64,000 nucleotides of DNA from JAOZHU01 sp964632845. Its GTDB lineage: Archaea > Thermoproteota > Bathyarchaeia > Bathyarchaeales > Bathycorpusculaceae. How positions within the stretch are numbered: position 1 is the stretch's first letter; every line of letters starts with the position of its first letter. Both the position numbers and the translations under genes were made by a program. Where the stretch lies: the NCBI GenBank assembly GCA_964632845.1, contig CAZWDU010000002.1:124001-188000 (forward strand). Direction: 5' to 3'. The notes below the pieces were generated by a model. That model made no database searches. It saw only the letters and a program-made list of their open reading frames with translations, and had not been told where the DNA came from. Positions 8,642 through 17,099 of this stretch are shown here, one piece after another.

Positions 8642-9145
8642 ATGAAAGAGTTGAAAGCTATAGACTACAAACTTCTGTTTGAACTAATGAAAGATTCGCA
8701 TAGAAGCGACAGGCAGCTAGCTAAGGCGTTAGGTGTTTCTCAACCTACTGTAACACGGAGAAGAACGCTACTTGAAGCAAACCTAATAGAAGGCTACACG
8801 ATTACGCCGACATTTGGAAAAATCGGATTTGAGCTTACCGCGTTCACTTTCACAAAAAGCAAACTGCATAGAATGGGCAAAGAAAAAGCCGCAGCATTGA
8901 AGAAACTTAAGGATTGGTACATGAAGCAGCCGAGTGTTGTACTTGTTTTGGATGGTCGTGGAATGGGTTGGGATGCTGTTTGCATTTCCCTTCACAAGAA
9001 TTATTCAGATTTTGCCCAATTCACGAGGGCGCACGATTCGGAACTTTCAGAGTTGATAACTGAGAGCCAAACTTTCACTGCGGATTTGAATCCTGGCATA
9101 CCAATTAAGCCTTTCAGCTTGAAGTATTTGGCAGAGCTAAAATAA
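8642..9145 (+). CDS. Lrp/AsnC-like winged-helix regulator
   Basis: A 167-residue DNA-binding protein. The first 55 residues are an AsnC-type helix-turn-helix (DYKLLFELMKDSHRSDRQLAKALGV with recognition helix QPTVTRRRTLLE). The rest is a divergent sensory domain that does not show the usual RAM-domain glycine pattern. It should act as a cytoplasmic transcription regulator with an unknown ligand. I start at ATG 8642, with GGTGA at 8632-8636. The in-frame GTG at 8633 overlaps that ribosome site. The gene is monocistronic behind its own TATA box. Confidence 0.75.
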   Translation: MKELKAIDYKLLFELMKDSHRSDRQLAKALGVSQPTVTRRRTLLEANLIEGYTITPTFGKIGFELTAFTFTKSKLHRMGKEKAAALKKLKDWYMKQPSVVLVLDGRGMGWDAVCISLHKNYSDFAQFTRAHDSELSELITESQTFTADLNPGIPIKPFSLKYLAELK

Positions 9146-9422
9146 TTAAGCGTGCATTTAGCGCGTTTACGTCATAAATCGTTTCTTTTTTCATTCTTTT
9201 TGTGGTCTTCTTTAGCATTTTTTTGGAAGCAGGTTTTTTCACGCGTTTTGTGTTTGTCACAGCCATTTTTTCCTTCATATGTTTTTTGTTTCTTTTACAG
9301 TTGGCACTTGTGGTTTCAAAAGTGGAAAAAACTCGTTGGGATAGTTTGGCAGGGAATGTGAAAATTTATTATCTCTTGGTTCTTATTGTAAGAGTGTACG
9401 CTTTTCTTTGAGGGTGGGCGCA

Positions 9423-9968
9423 GTGACCAGTGGGCAGACGCAGATTTCGCGTGAAATGGATAGTTTCAACACGTCTAAGACTGTGGGTTTGATATCTGAT
9501 ACACATGTGCCTGTGAGGGCTAAGTATATTCCTAAGAGGGTTTTCAAGGTTTTTGAGAATGTGAATTTTATTGTGCACGCAGGGGACTTGGTGTCTTTGG
9601 CTGTTATTGATGAGTTGGAGCAACTTGCGCCTGTTTTGGCGGTTTATGGCAATATGGATGGTCCGCAAGTTAGCGGTGCTTTGCCTAAGATTAATTATTT
9701 GAAGGTTTTTGATTGGAAAATCGGTGTTATGCATGACCCAAGTGCTTTGTTTGGGATGCGTAGAATGCGGGAAATTGCCAAGCGGAACGGTTTTGACGTG
9801 TTTGTTTATGGGCACACGCATAATGTAAGCATTAGGTGGGAGGGAAAAATCTTGTACATTAATCCTGGGAGTCCTACGAATCCTGTGCCTGCATTCATAA
9901 ACAAGCCTTCTGTTGCAGTGTTGACGGTGACGAAGGAAGCTATAGTGCCTGAGATAATTAATGTGTGA
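9423..9968 (+). CDS. YfcE/MJ0936-type metallophosphoesterase
   Basis: A 181-residue calcineurin-like phosphoesterase of the small YfcE/MJ0936 group. The metal motifs are in order: SDTHVP near residue 27, HAGDLV, YGNMDG, a histidine in GVMHDP, and YGHTHN with INPGSPTNP near the end. Family members hydrolyse phosphodiesters in a Mn- or Ni-dependent way, with unclear natural substrates. The start is GTG 9423, with GAGGGTGG 5-6 nt before it. TTG 9408 upstream and ATG 9456 downstream are alternatives. It leads a run of four small plus-strand genes. Confidence 0.85.
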   Translation: MTSGQTQISREMDSFNTSKTVGLISDTHVPVRAKYIPKRVFKVFENVNFIVHAGDLVSLAVIDELEQLAPVLAVYGNMDGPQVSGALPKINYLKVFDWKIGVMHDPSALFGMRRMREIAKRNGFDVFVYGHTHNVSIRWEGKILYINPGSPTNPVPAFINKPSVAVLTVTKEAIVPEIINV

Positions 9969-10215
9969 CGTATCGTGGGGTATGCGCAAGTTTTTTCTGG
10001 TGTAACGCTTTAGGAGGCATAGTGTTTTATGCTGCGTATAGTAGGACAGCTATGATTACTGTGAGTATCCACAGTGTTTAGCGTTATGGAAGGTTGAAAG
10101 GTTCACTTTAACTCATCTCTCTCCACAGCGTTGAAGAGTCGTTTCATGGCGAGTTTTAAAAGTGTTTTTTGGCTTAGGATTTTGAGTGCGGATGTGATGT
10201 TGGAGGTTTAATTGA

Positions 10216-10362
10216 TTGGAGCATTGTAAGAATCCTTGGAAAAACAGCAAGTGTAAAAGTGAGAACATTAAATTGTACATTCTTTTCAAAGGTGAAAAGT
10301 TGCCTATTTGTAGGCAGTGTTGGGGTAGGATAGCTGATAAAGAAGTTGAGTGGGGGAGTTGA
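10216..10362 (+). CDS. 48-residue Cys-rich miniprotein
   Basis: A short gene of 48 codons starting at TTG 10216 with GGAGG 9 nt upstream (10202-10206). The peptide has four well-placed cysteines: CKNPWKNSKC near the N-terminus and CRQC near residue 32, giving C-x8-C-x18-C-x2-C. That fits a small zinc-binding knuckle, and it is rich in Lys and Trp. It ends 2 nt before the ATG of the Sm-like gene, so the two are probably co-translated. I do not know the family. The ribosome site, the cysteine spacing and the tight junction support a real gene. Confidence 0.55.
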   Translation: MEHCKNPWKNSKCKSENIKLYILFKGEKLPICRQCWGRIADKEVEWGS

Positions 10363-10364
10363 GT

Positions 10365-10604
10365 ATGGAGAATTTTGGTTTGAACAGCGCTAAATCGTTT
10401 CTGGGTAAGAACGTTAATTTGCATTTGAAGGATGGTTCGGTGATAGTGAATGTGCAGTTGACTGGTATTCGAAGGGGTGATTTTGGGAAGGGCAACTTTG
10501 TTGAGTACATGCCCTTTGGGAACTGCACGGTTGGCAAGGTACCGTTGCGGAATATTGCTTGGGCTGAATTGTTGAATTTGGTTTTTCTGCAGTCCGCAGG
10601 TTGA
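10365..10604 (+). CDS. small Sm-like beta-barrel protein (tentative)
   Basis: A 79-residue protein starting at ATG 10365, with GGGGGAG 6 nt before it (the upstream in-frame start at 10350 would overlap the miniprotein). The segment FLGKNVNLHLKDGSVIVNVQLTGI resembles the first strands of an Sm/LSm fold, where a ligand-binding loop follows a DG turn. The second half, FGNCTVGKVPLRNIAWAELL, is less typical. RNA binding is a guess from that likeness. It sits between the Cys-rich miniprotein and the RibD-C reductase. Confidence 0.5.
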   Translation: MENFGLNSAKSFLGKNVNLHLKDGSVIVNVQLTGIRRGDFGKGNFVEYMPFGNCTVGKVPLRNIAWAELLNLVFLQSAG

Positions 10605-10606
10605 GA

Positions 10607-11275
10607 ATGGCTATGTTGCCTAAAGTTATTATTCACAACTCAGTCAGTTTGGATGGTTCTCTTACCAGTTTTGAGCCGAATATGGCTTTGCATTATCAGA
10701 TTGCGGGAAACTATAAGCCTGACGCGCATTTGATTGGCTCGAACACTGTGAAAGTAGGCGTTGAATTGTATGAGAAAGGAGTGCCTGTGGAGGAGCAGAG
10801 GGATTTTGAGAAGCCAGAGCGTGCGAAAAATCTTCCTTTATGGGTTGTAGTTGACAGCGCTGGCGCTTTGAAGGGTTTGCTTCACACTTGTAGGCGTTTT
10901 GAATACTGCCGAGATGTTGTTGTGTTGGTTTCGGAGGAAACGCCTGAGGATTATCTTGTGCATCTTAGGGAGCGAAGTTACGATTTTCATGTGGTTGGTA
11001 AGCGGCGTGTGGATTTGCGGTTGGCACTTGAGTTGCTTTCGGAGAAGTACAAAGTGAAGACTGTGTTGACTGATACAGGAAGGATATTGGGTAATTTGCT
11101 TTTGGAGCAGGGTTTAGCGTCTGAGCTGAGCTTGCTGGTTCACCCAGTTATTGTTGGGAAAGAAAAAGCGTACACTATGTTCGGCAACGTCGTTAAGAGC
11201 TCTAATTTGAAATTGCGGAAGCAAGAAGCTTTGGGCAATGGGCTTGTTTGGTTGGTTTACAGGGTTGCCACATGA
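10607..11275 (+). CDS. RibD C-terminal-type pyrimidine reductase
   Basis: A 222-residue protein with the RibD_C / dihydrofolate reductase-like fold. In archaea stand-alone members reduce 2,5-diamino-6-ribosylaminopyrimidinone phosphate in riboflavin and F420 precursor synthesis. Family marks are the N-terminal VIIHNSVSLDGSL, the LIGSNTVK segment near residue 45 and VLTDTGRILGNLLLEQGL near 160, then the LLVHPVIVGKEKA strand. The start is ATG 10607. A TTG at 10601 would overlap the previous stop. No other riboflavin gene is nearby, so the substrate is by family only. Confidence 0.75.
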   Translation: MAMLPKVIIHNSVSLDGSLTSFEPNMALHYQIAGNYKPDAHLIGSNTVKVGVELYEKGVPVEEQRDFEKPERAKNLPLWVVVDSAGALKGLLHTCRRFEYCRDVVVLVSEETPEDYLVHLRERSYDFHVVGKRRVDLRLALELLSEKYKVKTVLTDTGRILGNLLLEQGLASELSLLVHPVIVGKEKAYTMFGNVVKSSNLKLRKQEALGNGLVWLVYRVAT

Positions 11276-11332
11276 TGCTTTGATTGTGTTGTGAACAAAA
11301 ACTGAATATAGTTGCTGAATGAAGATACGTGT

Positions 11333-11716
11333 ATGCGTTGCTTGCGTTGTGGGATTTGCTGCAGAGAAACAGAGATGCTGCTTTCTAACGCGGATATTGA
11401 GCGTTTAGAGCGGAAAGGCTACAGCAGACAGTTTTTTGCGCGGTTTGACAGTGAAGGATACGCTAAACTGCGGAATCAGCAGGACTGTTGCGTCTTTTAC
11501 GATTCTGAAAAGCGCCAGTGCAAGGTTCGCGCGGATAGACCTTTGGGTTGTCGTATTTACCCAGTAATTTACGACGAAGAGAAAGGCATAATTGTTGATG
11601 ATATCTGCCACGCTAAGGACACAGTGACTGAAAAACAAAAGGCGAAAAAAGGCAAAAAAGTGCTTAAGCTTCTGGAGAAAATTGACGCTGAAGCAAAGAA
11701 AAGACGTTCTGCGTGA
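11333..11716 (+). CDS. YkgJ-type CxxCxxCC cluster protein
   Basis: A 127-residue protein of the YkgJ (UPF0153) type, thought to bind zinc or an iron-sulfur centre through conserved cysteines. It has the N-terminal CLRCGICC motif, CCVFYD near residue 55, QCKVRADRPLGCRIYPV, and a final ICHAKD. A lysine-rich tail follows. I start at ATG 11333, directly before the first cysteines. A TTG at 11312 would add seven residues. Function in the family is unknown. Confidence 0.75.
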   Translation: MRCLRCGICCRETEMLLSNADIERLERKGYSRQFFARFDSEGYAKLRNQQDCCVFYDSEKRQCKVRADRPLGCRIYPVIYDEEKGIIVDDICHAKDTVTEKQKAKKGKKVLKLLEKIDAEAKKRRSA

Positions 11717-11756
11717 CACAGGGCGCTTGTGGTTCTCTAGCGCATGGAAAAACTTA

Positions 11757-11773
11757 TACCCCCTCTATATATA
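11757..11773 (+). promoter_or_regulatory. TACCCCCTC element joined to TATATATA
   Basis: TACCCCCTC (11757-11765) is followed directly by TATATATA (11766-11773). A start near 11796 would give purA an 80-nt leader. A second TATA box lies about 70 bp downstream, as in the L14e leader. Confidence 0.5.
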
Positions 11774-11834
11774 GCGTGAACTGGTTCTGTTACCTCTCCA
11801 ACTGTTCTGAAAGGTGTTGCTTTTCGTCCCAACA

Positions 11835-11846
11835 GTTTTAAATAAG
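11835..11846 (+). promoter_or_regulatory. proximal TATA box of purA
   Basis: GTTTTAAATAAG predicts a start near 11866. The purA ribosome site GGTGA is at 11866-11870, so this promoter would give an almost leaderless transcript. The distal promoter would include the full site. Confidence 0.5.
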
Positions 11847-11877
11847 TCTGGGCAAACCTTTCCGTGGTGAACTGGAC

Positions 11878-12876
11878 ATGCCCTGCACAGTTATTGTTGG
11901 CGCCTTCTGGGGAGACGAAGGCAAAGGAAAAATAAGCTCTTATTTGGCACTTAAAGACAAACTGGATTTTTGCGTGAGAACAGGTTCAGTGAACGCGGCG
12001 CATACGGTTTGGATAGACGGCAAAAAATACGCTCTGCACATGGTTCCCGCCGCGTTTATCAACCCGAAAACCCGTCTGCTCATTGCTGCAGGGGCAAACG
12101 TGGACGTTAAAACTTTCTTCAGCGAAGTTGAACAAACCAGTGTTCAGGGTCGAATCGCCATTGACCAAAACGCCTCCATCATTGAGGAAAAGCATAGTGC
12201 CGCGGACAAAGCCAGTGCTGTCAACAGAGGCATTGGAACCACTGGCAGAGGTGTAGGACCAGCCATAGAGGAACGCGTAAAACGCACAGCTAAACTTGCC
12301 AAAGACCTTCCTGAACTTAAAGGCTACGTAACTGACCAGGTGCAGGAAGTCAACGACGGCTTGGACGCAGGCAAAAACGTGCTTTTGGAAGGCACGCAGG
12401 GCTTTATGCTGTCGCTGTTTTTCGGGACGTACCCGTACGTGACTAGCAGAGACACGGGCGCCGCGGCAATCTGCTCCGAATCAGGCGTAGGTCCCACGCG
12501 AGTGGACGAGGTGCTCCTAGTGTACAAGTCGTTCATAACCCGCGTAGGCGCAGGGGAGTTGCCTGGCGAGATAACGAAGGAAGAGGCGCAGAAAAGAGGC
12601 TGGTTTGAAACTGCCGCGGGCACAGGACGCGACAGGCGCTCGGCGCCGTTCAATTTTGACTTAGCTAAGAAAACCGCTAAAATCAACGGGGCAACGCAGG
12701 CGGCTTTAACGAAGCTGGACATCATGTTCCCGAAGTGTCAGGGCGCAAGAAAATTCGAAATGTTACCCGATGAGGCTAAGCAGTTCATAAAGGAAATTGA
12801 GCATCGGACAGGCGTGCCTGTGGTGCTGATAGGCACGGGGCCTGAAGCGTTGGACATTATTGACAGGCGAAAGTAA
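11878..12876 (+). CDS. purA: adenylosuccinate synthetase (archaeal short form)
   Basis: A 332-residue PurA, which joins IMP and aspartate using GTP in the first committed step to AMP. The N-terminal GAFWGDEGKGK loop holds the catalytic Asp and P-loop Lys. Next come the IMP-binding GIGTTGRGVGPA, LLEGTQGFMLSLFFGTYPYVTSRDT and ETAAGTGRDRR. At about 335 residues it matches the short archaeal type that lacks segments of the 430-residue bacterial enzyme. ATG 11878 has GGTGA 7 nt upstream. Confidence 0.95.
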   Translation: MPCTVIVGAFWGDEGKGKISSYLALKDKLDFCVRTGSVNAAHTVWIDGKKYALHMVPAAFINPKTRLLIAAGANVDVKTFFSEVEQTSVQGRIAIDQNASIIEEKHSAADKASAVNRGIGTTGRGVGPAIEERVKRTAKLAKDLPELKGYVTDQVQEVNDGLDAGKNVLLEGTQGFMLSLFFGTYPYVTSRDTGAAAICSESGVGPTRVDEVLLVYKSFITRVGAGELPGEITKEEAQKRGWFETAAGTGRDRRSAPFNFDLAKKTAKINGATQAALTKLDIMFPKCQGARKFEMLPDEAKQFIKEIEHRTGVPVVLIGTGPEALDIIDRRK

Positions 12877-12950
12877 CTCGGTGTGCACCAACAGTTTTTT
12901 AGGCTTTTGCAGCCCTTAACCAGTAAGAGGAGGCTCAGCCTGTAGCGCGT

Positions 12951-14120
12951 TTGCCCAGTGTCCCAAAACTCAATTTCCTTTTAGGCTTGCTAACGCGGGA
13001 TTTGCGAGTGCTGTTTCTCGCGTATTTTGCAGGCGCTTTCGGAGATGGGCTTTACGCTTACGTTTTGCCCTACTACCTGAGGGACACGCTTAACGCTAGC
13101 CCCGTTGAAGTGGGCGTACTTTACGCTGCGGCGAACATCTGCGTGGCTGCAACGTTGCTGGCAGGCGGGTTCCTCGCGGACAAGTACGACCGCAAAAAAG
13201 TCCTCATACTAAGCTGGCTCCTGTGGGTGCCCGCGCCGTTGATTTTCGCTTTCGCAGGCAACTGGATTCAGATGCTGCCCGGCATGCTTTTGTGGGGCGT
13301 CTTTTTCAGCCAGCCCGCAAGCACAGCTTACATAGTCACCACAGTAGACAAGACCAAGCTAACGTTAGCCTTGACTGCGATTTCGGCGGCGTGGTCGCTT
13401 GGCTACGTTTTTTCTCCAGCCATAGGCGGCTACTTAGCACAGATTACAGGCATGCAGATTGTGTTCTTCTTGGCTTCTGTTTTTTACGCTTCAGCAGGCA
13501 TCCTCCTGTTCCTCCTCAGAAAGCAAGCTCCAGCACAGCATGCGCCGCAGGCAAGCGGTCACTCTGCACTGCAGCTTCTGAAAAACCGCAAGCTGCTCGT
13601 GTTCTCAGCGTTTCTAGCCGCAGCCATGTTTTCGATTTTGCTTTTCCGCCCGTTCATCCCCACGTTTGTGGCAGACGCCTACGGCTACAAAAGCTTCGAA
13701 ATAGGCGTGCTGGGCTCCTTCTTTTTCTTGGGCTCAGGCATTTTAGGCATAGCTTTAGGCAGGGTCGGCGACAAATTCAAGAAAGCCTACGCTTTCGCTG
13801 CGGCACTAGTCATAATCGCTGCTTCGCTTGTGCTGCTTATGCTGTTCGGTGACTTCCGCGTTCTGCTGGCGACGCAGTTGCTTGTCGGCGCGTCTTACTT
13901 GGCGTGGCCGCTTATGAACGCGATAATTGGTTCGCATGCTCCTGAGACAGGTCGTGCGTTGTGGGTGGCTGTTCCGCAGGCAATCAGCATGTTCGCCGCT
14001 ATTTTTGCGCCTTACGTGGGCGGTGTTCTCTATGAAGCGTCGCCTTATTACCCGTTCGTCTTCGGAGTTGCAGCCACGCTGGTGCTGGCGTTGGTGGCGC
14101 TTGCGAAACTGCGGGAATAA
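12951..14120 (+). CDS. MFS transporter
   Basis: A 389-residue major facilitator with about 12 membrane helices in two halves. The loop 2-3 signature GGFLADKYDRKKVLIL is plain, and a related GRVGDKFKK occurs in the second half. The central loop, rich in Gln, Ala and His (QAPAQHAPQASGHSALQ), separates the halves. The substrate is not evident; efflux of a drug or metabolite is a common role. The start is uncertain: TTG 12951 is used, but the GGAGG at 12929 is 17 nt away. An upstream stop prevents a longer frame. Confidence 0.8.
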   Translation: MPSVPKLNFLLGLLTRDLRVLFLAYFAGAFGDGLYAYVLPYYLRDTLNASPVEVGVLYAAANICVAATLLAGGFLADKYDRKKVLILSWLLWVPAPLIFAFAGNWIQMLPGMLLWGVFFSQPASTAYIVTTVDKTKLTLALTAISAAWSLGYVFSPAIGGYLAQITGMQIVFFLASVFYASAGILLFLLRKQAPAQHAPQASGHSALQLLKNRKLLVFSAFLAAAMFSILLFRPFIPTFVADAYGYKSFEIGVLGSFFFLGSGILGIALGRVGDKFKKAYAFAAALVIIAASLVLLMLFGDFRVLLATQLLVGASYLAWPLMNAIIGSHAPETGRALWVAVPQAISMFAAIFAPYVGGVLYEASPYYPFVFGVAATLVLALVALAKLRE

Positions 14121-14179
14121 GCAGGCGGAACTTTTATCTGAGCAACTGCTGAAATGTCATTTCAGAGGTTAGACCAGTT

Positions 14180-15322
14180 ATGCGGATAACTCGCGGTTGC
14201 ACTAAGGCTTCAGCTAGTCTTCTCGCGATTTTGTTTGCAGCAGGTTTGTTAGTTGGCGGCTTGGTGACTTATCACATCAGCTTCCAAGAAATCCAAGCCC
14301 TGAACGACAAAGTTGCAGTTTTACAGAACCAAATTTCAGAGTTAAAAGGCTCACAAAACGTTACTTATCAAAGCATCACGATATACCAGAACGCGTCGTG
14401 GCTATCAGACATCTACGAAAACGTGCGCAACTCTGTGGTTTTAGTTCAAGGAGTCACAAGCGATGGAGACGTCCAAGGCTCAGGCTTCGTCTACGCCTTC
14501 TCAGACACAATGGTTGTAATAACAAACTACCATGTCGTTTACGACACGTCCAGCATAAGCGTCACTTTCTCAAACGGCAACGGCTACGCAGCCACAATCC
14601 TCGGAACTGACCCGTACGCGGACTTGGCTGTGCTTTCAGTTGACGCTCCAGCAGACGAGTTTAAACCCGTTAAAATCGTGAGTTCAGCTACATTGCAGGT
14701 AGGCGACGCAGTGATAGCTATAGGAAATCCCTACGGCTTAGTCGGTTCATTAACCACAGGCGTGGTAAGCGCTCTCGGCAGAACCATCCAAGAAGAGGAA
14801 GAGTACGCAGGAGGCTTCTCAATAGCCAACATCATACAGACTAGCACGCCCATAAATCCTGGAAACTCGGGCGGACCACTGCTTAACGTTGTTGGCAGCG
14901 TCGTGGGCATAACCACCGCCATCGTAAGCGACTCGCAAGGCTTAGGCTTCGCCATTCCCTCAAACACCATCCTCAGGGAAATATCCGCATTAATTGCTAC
15001 TGGTACGTACAGCGGGCACTCTTACATGGGCGTTAAAGGGCAGGACATGAACTACCGAATGGCTCAGGAACTTGACGTAAGCGTTACCTACGGTTGGCGA
15101 CTCGCCGAAATCACCGAAGGCGGCCCCTCAGACGGCAAACTACAAGTCGGCGACATCATAATTGCCATGAACGCGACTTCAATAAGAAATAACGATGATT
15201 TAGCAAGCTATCTTGAAGAGAAAACACTGCCAAACGAACATTTAGTGTTCACTGTAGTGCGAGACAACGAGACAACGGATGTTGATGTTGTGCTGGGGAC
15301 ACGACCGCCACCCTCAACTTAG
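14180..15322 (+). CDS. HtrA/DegP-type S1C serine protease, membrane-anchored
   Basis: A 380-residue trypsin-fold protease with one PDZ domain. An N-terminal signal anchor (residues about 12-30) and a short coiled coil place the catalytic part outside the cell. The catalytic triad is visible: His in TNYHVV, Asp in DPYADLAVL, Ser in NPGNSGGPLL. The PDZ domain spans about 285-375 (SYMGVKGQ, then LQVGDIIIAMN). Such enzymes degrade or refold damaged envelope proteins. ATG 14180 has GAGGT upstream. It is the only gene of its kind here and is not obviously linked to the MFS gene before it. Confidence 0.9.
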   Translation: MRITRGCTKASASLLAILFAAGLLVGGLVTYHISFQEIQALNDKVAVLQNQISELKGSQNVTYQSITIYQNASWLSDIYENVRNSVVLVQGVTSDGDVQGSGFVYAFSDTMVVITNYHVVYDTSSISVTFSNGNGYAATILGTDPYADLAVLSVDAPADEFKPVKIVSSATLQVGDAVIAIGNPYGLVGSLTTGVVSALGRTIQEEEEYAGGFSIANIIQTSTPINPGNSGGPLLNVVGSVVGITTAIVSDSQGLGFAIPSNTILREISALIATGTYSGHSYMGVKGQDMNYRMAQELDVSVTYGWRLAEITEGGPSDGKLQVGDIIIAMNATSIRNNDDLASYLEEKTLPNEHLVFTVVRDNETTDVDVVLGTRPPPST

Positions 15323-15592
15323 GCTTAACGCAACCAAAATCTCTCCACAGACGCATTTAAAATTAAAGAAAAGAGCTCTTCTGGTTTAAATGGCGAATAT
15401 GTGACGCAAACCCTACCCTGTTGGTATCAAAGTGGAAAACAGGTGGTGCAGAATGCTGAAAAAGTTTGCCGCATAGGGGCTTAAGTAGTTGAAAACAGTA
15501 ATGAAGACGTAGCCGCAGTTTCTAGCGGGTTCCAGTTTGCTTGGAGCCTAATTTTTTCTCCACTTCTAATGCAATTTGGTGCTGTTGCGTGT

Positions 15593-16723
15593 TTATCTTT
15601 TTTCAATTGGGACAAAGGTTCTGCCGAACTCGCCAAGGTAAAGTGATGAAGGTCTAAGCAGAACTGCGTCTTCGTATTGTTCTATCACATGTGCGACCCA
15701 TCCTGAGGTTCGGCTTGAAGCAAAAAACGGCGTGAAGAATTCGCTGGGCACTCCTAAAGCGTCTAAGGTTACGGCAGCGTAGAAGTCTACGTTGGGAAAG
15801 ATTTTTTTCTTTTCGTAAACAACACTTTCAATTCTATTACATAAACTGTACAAATCCATGGTATTTGCGCGGTTGCACAGATTTTCAGCTATACCCCGCA
15901 GATGCTTGGTTCGGGGGTCTTCTGTCTTGTAGATTCTGTGCCCAAAACCCATTATCTTCTTTTGGTCATCCAACATGCCTTGAATGTACTCTTCCACTTC
16001 TTCCTCAGTGTTTATGTCATCCAGCATATGCATTACCTTTTCGCAGGCACCGCCGTGCAGAGGACCCTTAAGAGTGCCAATCGCAGAAGTTATGGCTGAA
16101 TACATGTCCGAATTGGTACTTGCCGTCACGCGGGCAGCAAAAGTCGAGGCGTTAAAGCCGTGGTCAGCATGCAACGTCATAAAACGGTCAATGGCAAGCT
16201 TTTCTTCAGCATCTGCCGGTGTTCCTCGGAACATGTAGAGATAATTTTCAGCAAAACCAAACTCGTCTTTTGGAAAAACAATCTGCTGGTCACTGCGCGA
16301 TCTGTGAAGAAACGCCACAATGGTGGGAACTTTAGCTACTAGTTGAATTGCTCTGCGTTTAGTAGCCGATTCAGAATGGTCATTACAGTTAAAATCGTAG
16401 TAACTGAGATGAGAAACTTCTGTACGCAAAACTTCCATCGGATGACAGTTTTTAGGAGTAGCTTTTATGCTGTCAATCACTGCGTCAGGCAGTTTCATCT
16501 CTGAAACAAGACGGGCTCGAAACTCGTCTAACTGTTGCTTGTTGGGCAGATTGTTATGTAATAAGAGATAAGCCACTTCCTCGTAGCAGACTTGCCCTAC
16601 AAGGTCGTCAATGTTATACCCCAAATAATAGAGAACGCCGTTAGGGTTCACAAAGCTTATTTTGGTTTCGGCAGCGGCAACATCTCTTAACCCGCGAATT
16701 ACAATTCTATTTGGATTATCCAT
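15593..16723 (-). CDS. gltA: citrate synthase
   Basis: A 376-residue citrate synthase that condenses oxaloacetate and acetyl-CoA. Family sites are LHADHGFNASTFAARV with the first catalytic His, GPLHGGACEKV, MGFGHRIYKTEDPR with the second, the catalytic Asp in NVDFYAAV and the late FFASSRTSGWVAHVIEQ. I start at ATG 16723, not the ATG pair at 16735-16738. The TATA box at 16748-16753 predicts transcription from about 16724, so a leaderless transcript would begin at this codon and the upstream ATGs would not be transcribed. Length fits archaeal and Gram-positive enzymes. Confidence 0.92.
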   Translation of the reverse strand: MDNPNRIVIRGLRDVAAAETKISFVNPNGVLYYLGYNIDDLVGQVCYEEVAYLLLHNNLPNKQQLDEFRARLVSEMKLPDAVIDSIKATPKNCHPMEVLRTEVSHLSYYDFNCNDHSESATKRRAIQLVAKVPTIVAFLHRSRSDQQIVFPKDEFGFAENYLYMFRGTPADAEEKLAIDRFMTLHADHGFNASTFAARVTASTNSDMYSAITSAIGTLKGPLHGGACEKVMHMLDDINTEEEVEEYIQGMLDDQKKIMGFGHRIYKTEDPRTKHLRGIAENLCNRANTMDLYSLCNRIESVVYEKKKIFPNVDFYAAVTLDALGVPSEFFTPFFASSRTSGWVAHVIEQYEDAVLLRPSSLYLGEFGRTFVPIEKR

Positions 16724-16744
16724 ATTTACTTTCATCATCCTTTA

Positions 16745-16757
16745 CTTTATATACCCC
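16745..16757 (-). promoter_or_regulatory. strong TATA box of gltA (leaderless start)
   Basis: The minus strand reads GGGGTATATAAAG. With a centre near 16750, transcription should begin at 16722-16726, the A of the ATG at 16723. Confidence 0.6.
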
Positions 16758-17099
16758 GTGCACATGCTTGCCGCAAGAACAACAAGAAGGTCCCTGCAAA
16801 CAAAGCATCATTGAAGGGTTGTTTGATTGCAACGCTTCTAACTAAAGCAGTGTGGAAACAGACAATCAAACGCAGAGAGAACATAGATACGACCCCTTAA
16901 AACTCTTTCGACACCATGCAAACAGCAAACTACCGCACAAGTTGTAAGTATATTTTGAGGAAAAAACGCCATAACTTATTTAAAAGATAACCAATGATCA
17001 ATAATACGTAAAACGCCAGCAAAAACAAACGAGAAGCATATTCTAATAGTATTCAGCTGGCTTTTCAAGCATAAGTAATAAGTGAGGTTTCAATATAAA
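16758..17099. other. intergenic region between gltA and the KamA-family gene
   Basis: Divergent spacer. It holds the gltA upstream region and, at 16975-16986, CTTATTTAAAAG, a possible TATA box for the plus-strand radical SAM gene (leader about 100 nt). The rest is AT-rich. I see no open reading frame or folded RNA that I can support. Confidence 0.4.

Noticed and set aside
9152..9411. Two overlapping hydrophobic frames in the spacer before the phosphoesterase
   Set aside because: The DNA is very T-rich, so any frame looks hydrophobic. There is no ribosome site, and the second frame runs into the start of the phosphoesterase.
9369..9989. 206-codon minus-strand frame opposite the phosphoesterase
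   Set aside because: His/Arg/Asn-rich composition of an antisense shadow; the plus-strand phosphoesterase explains the region.
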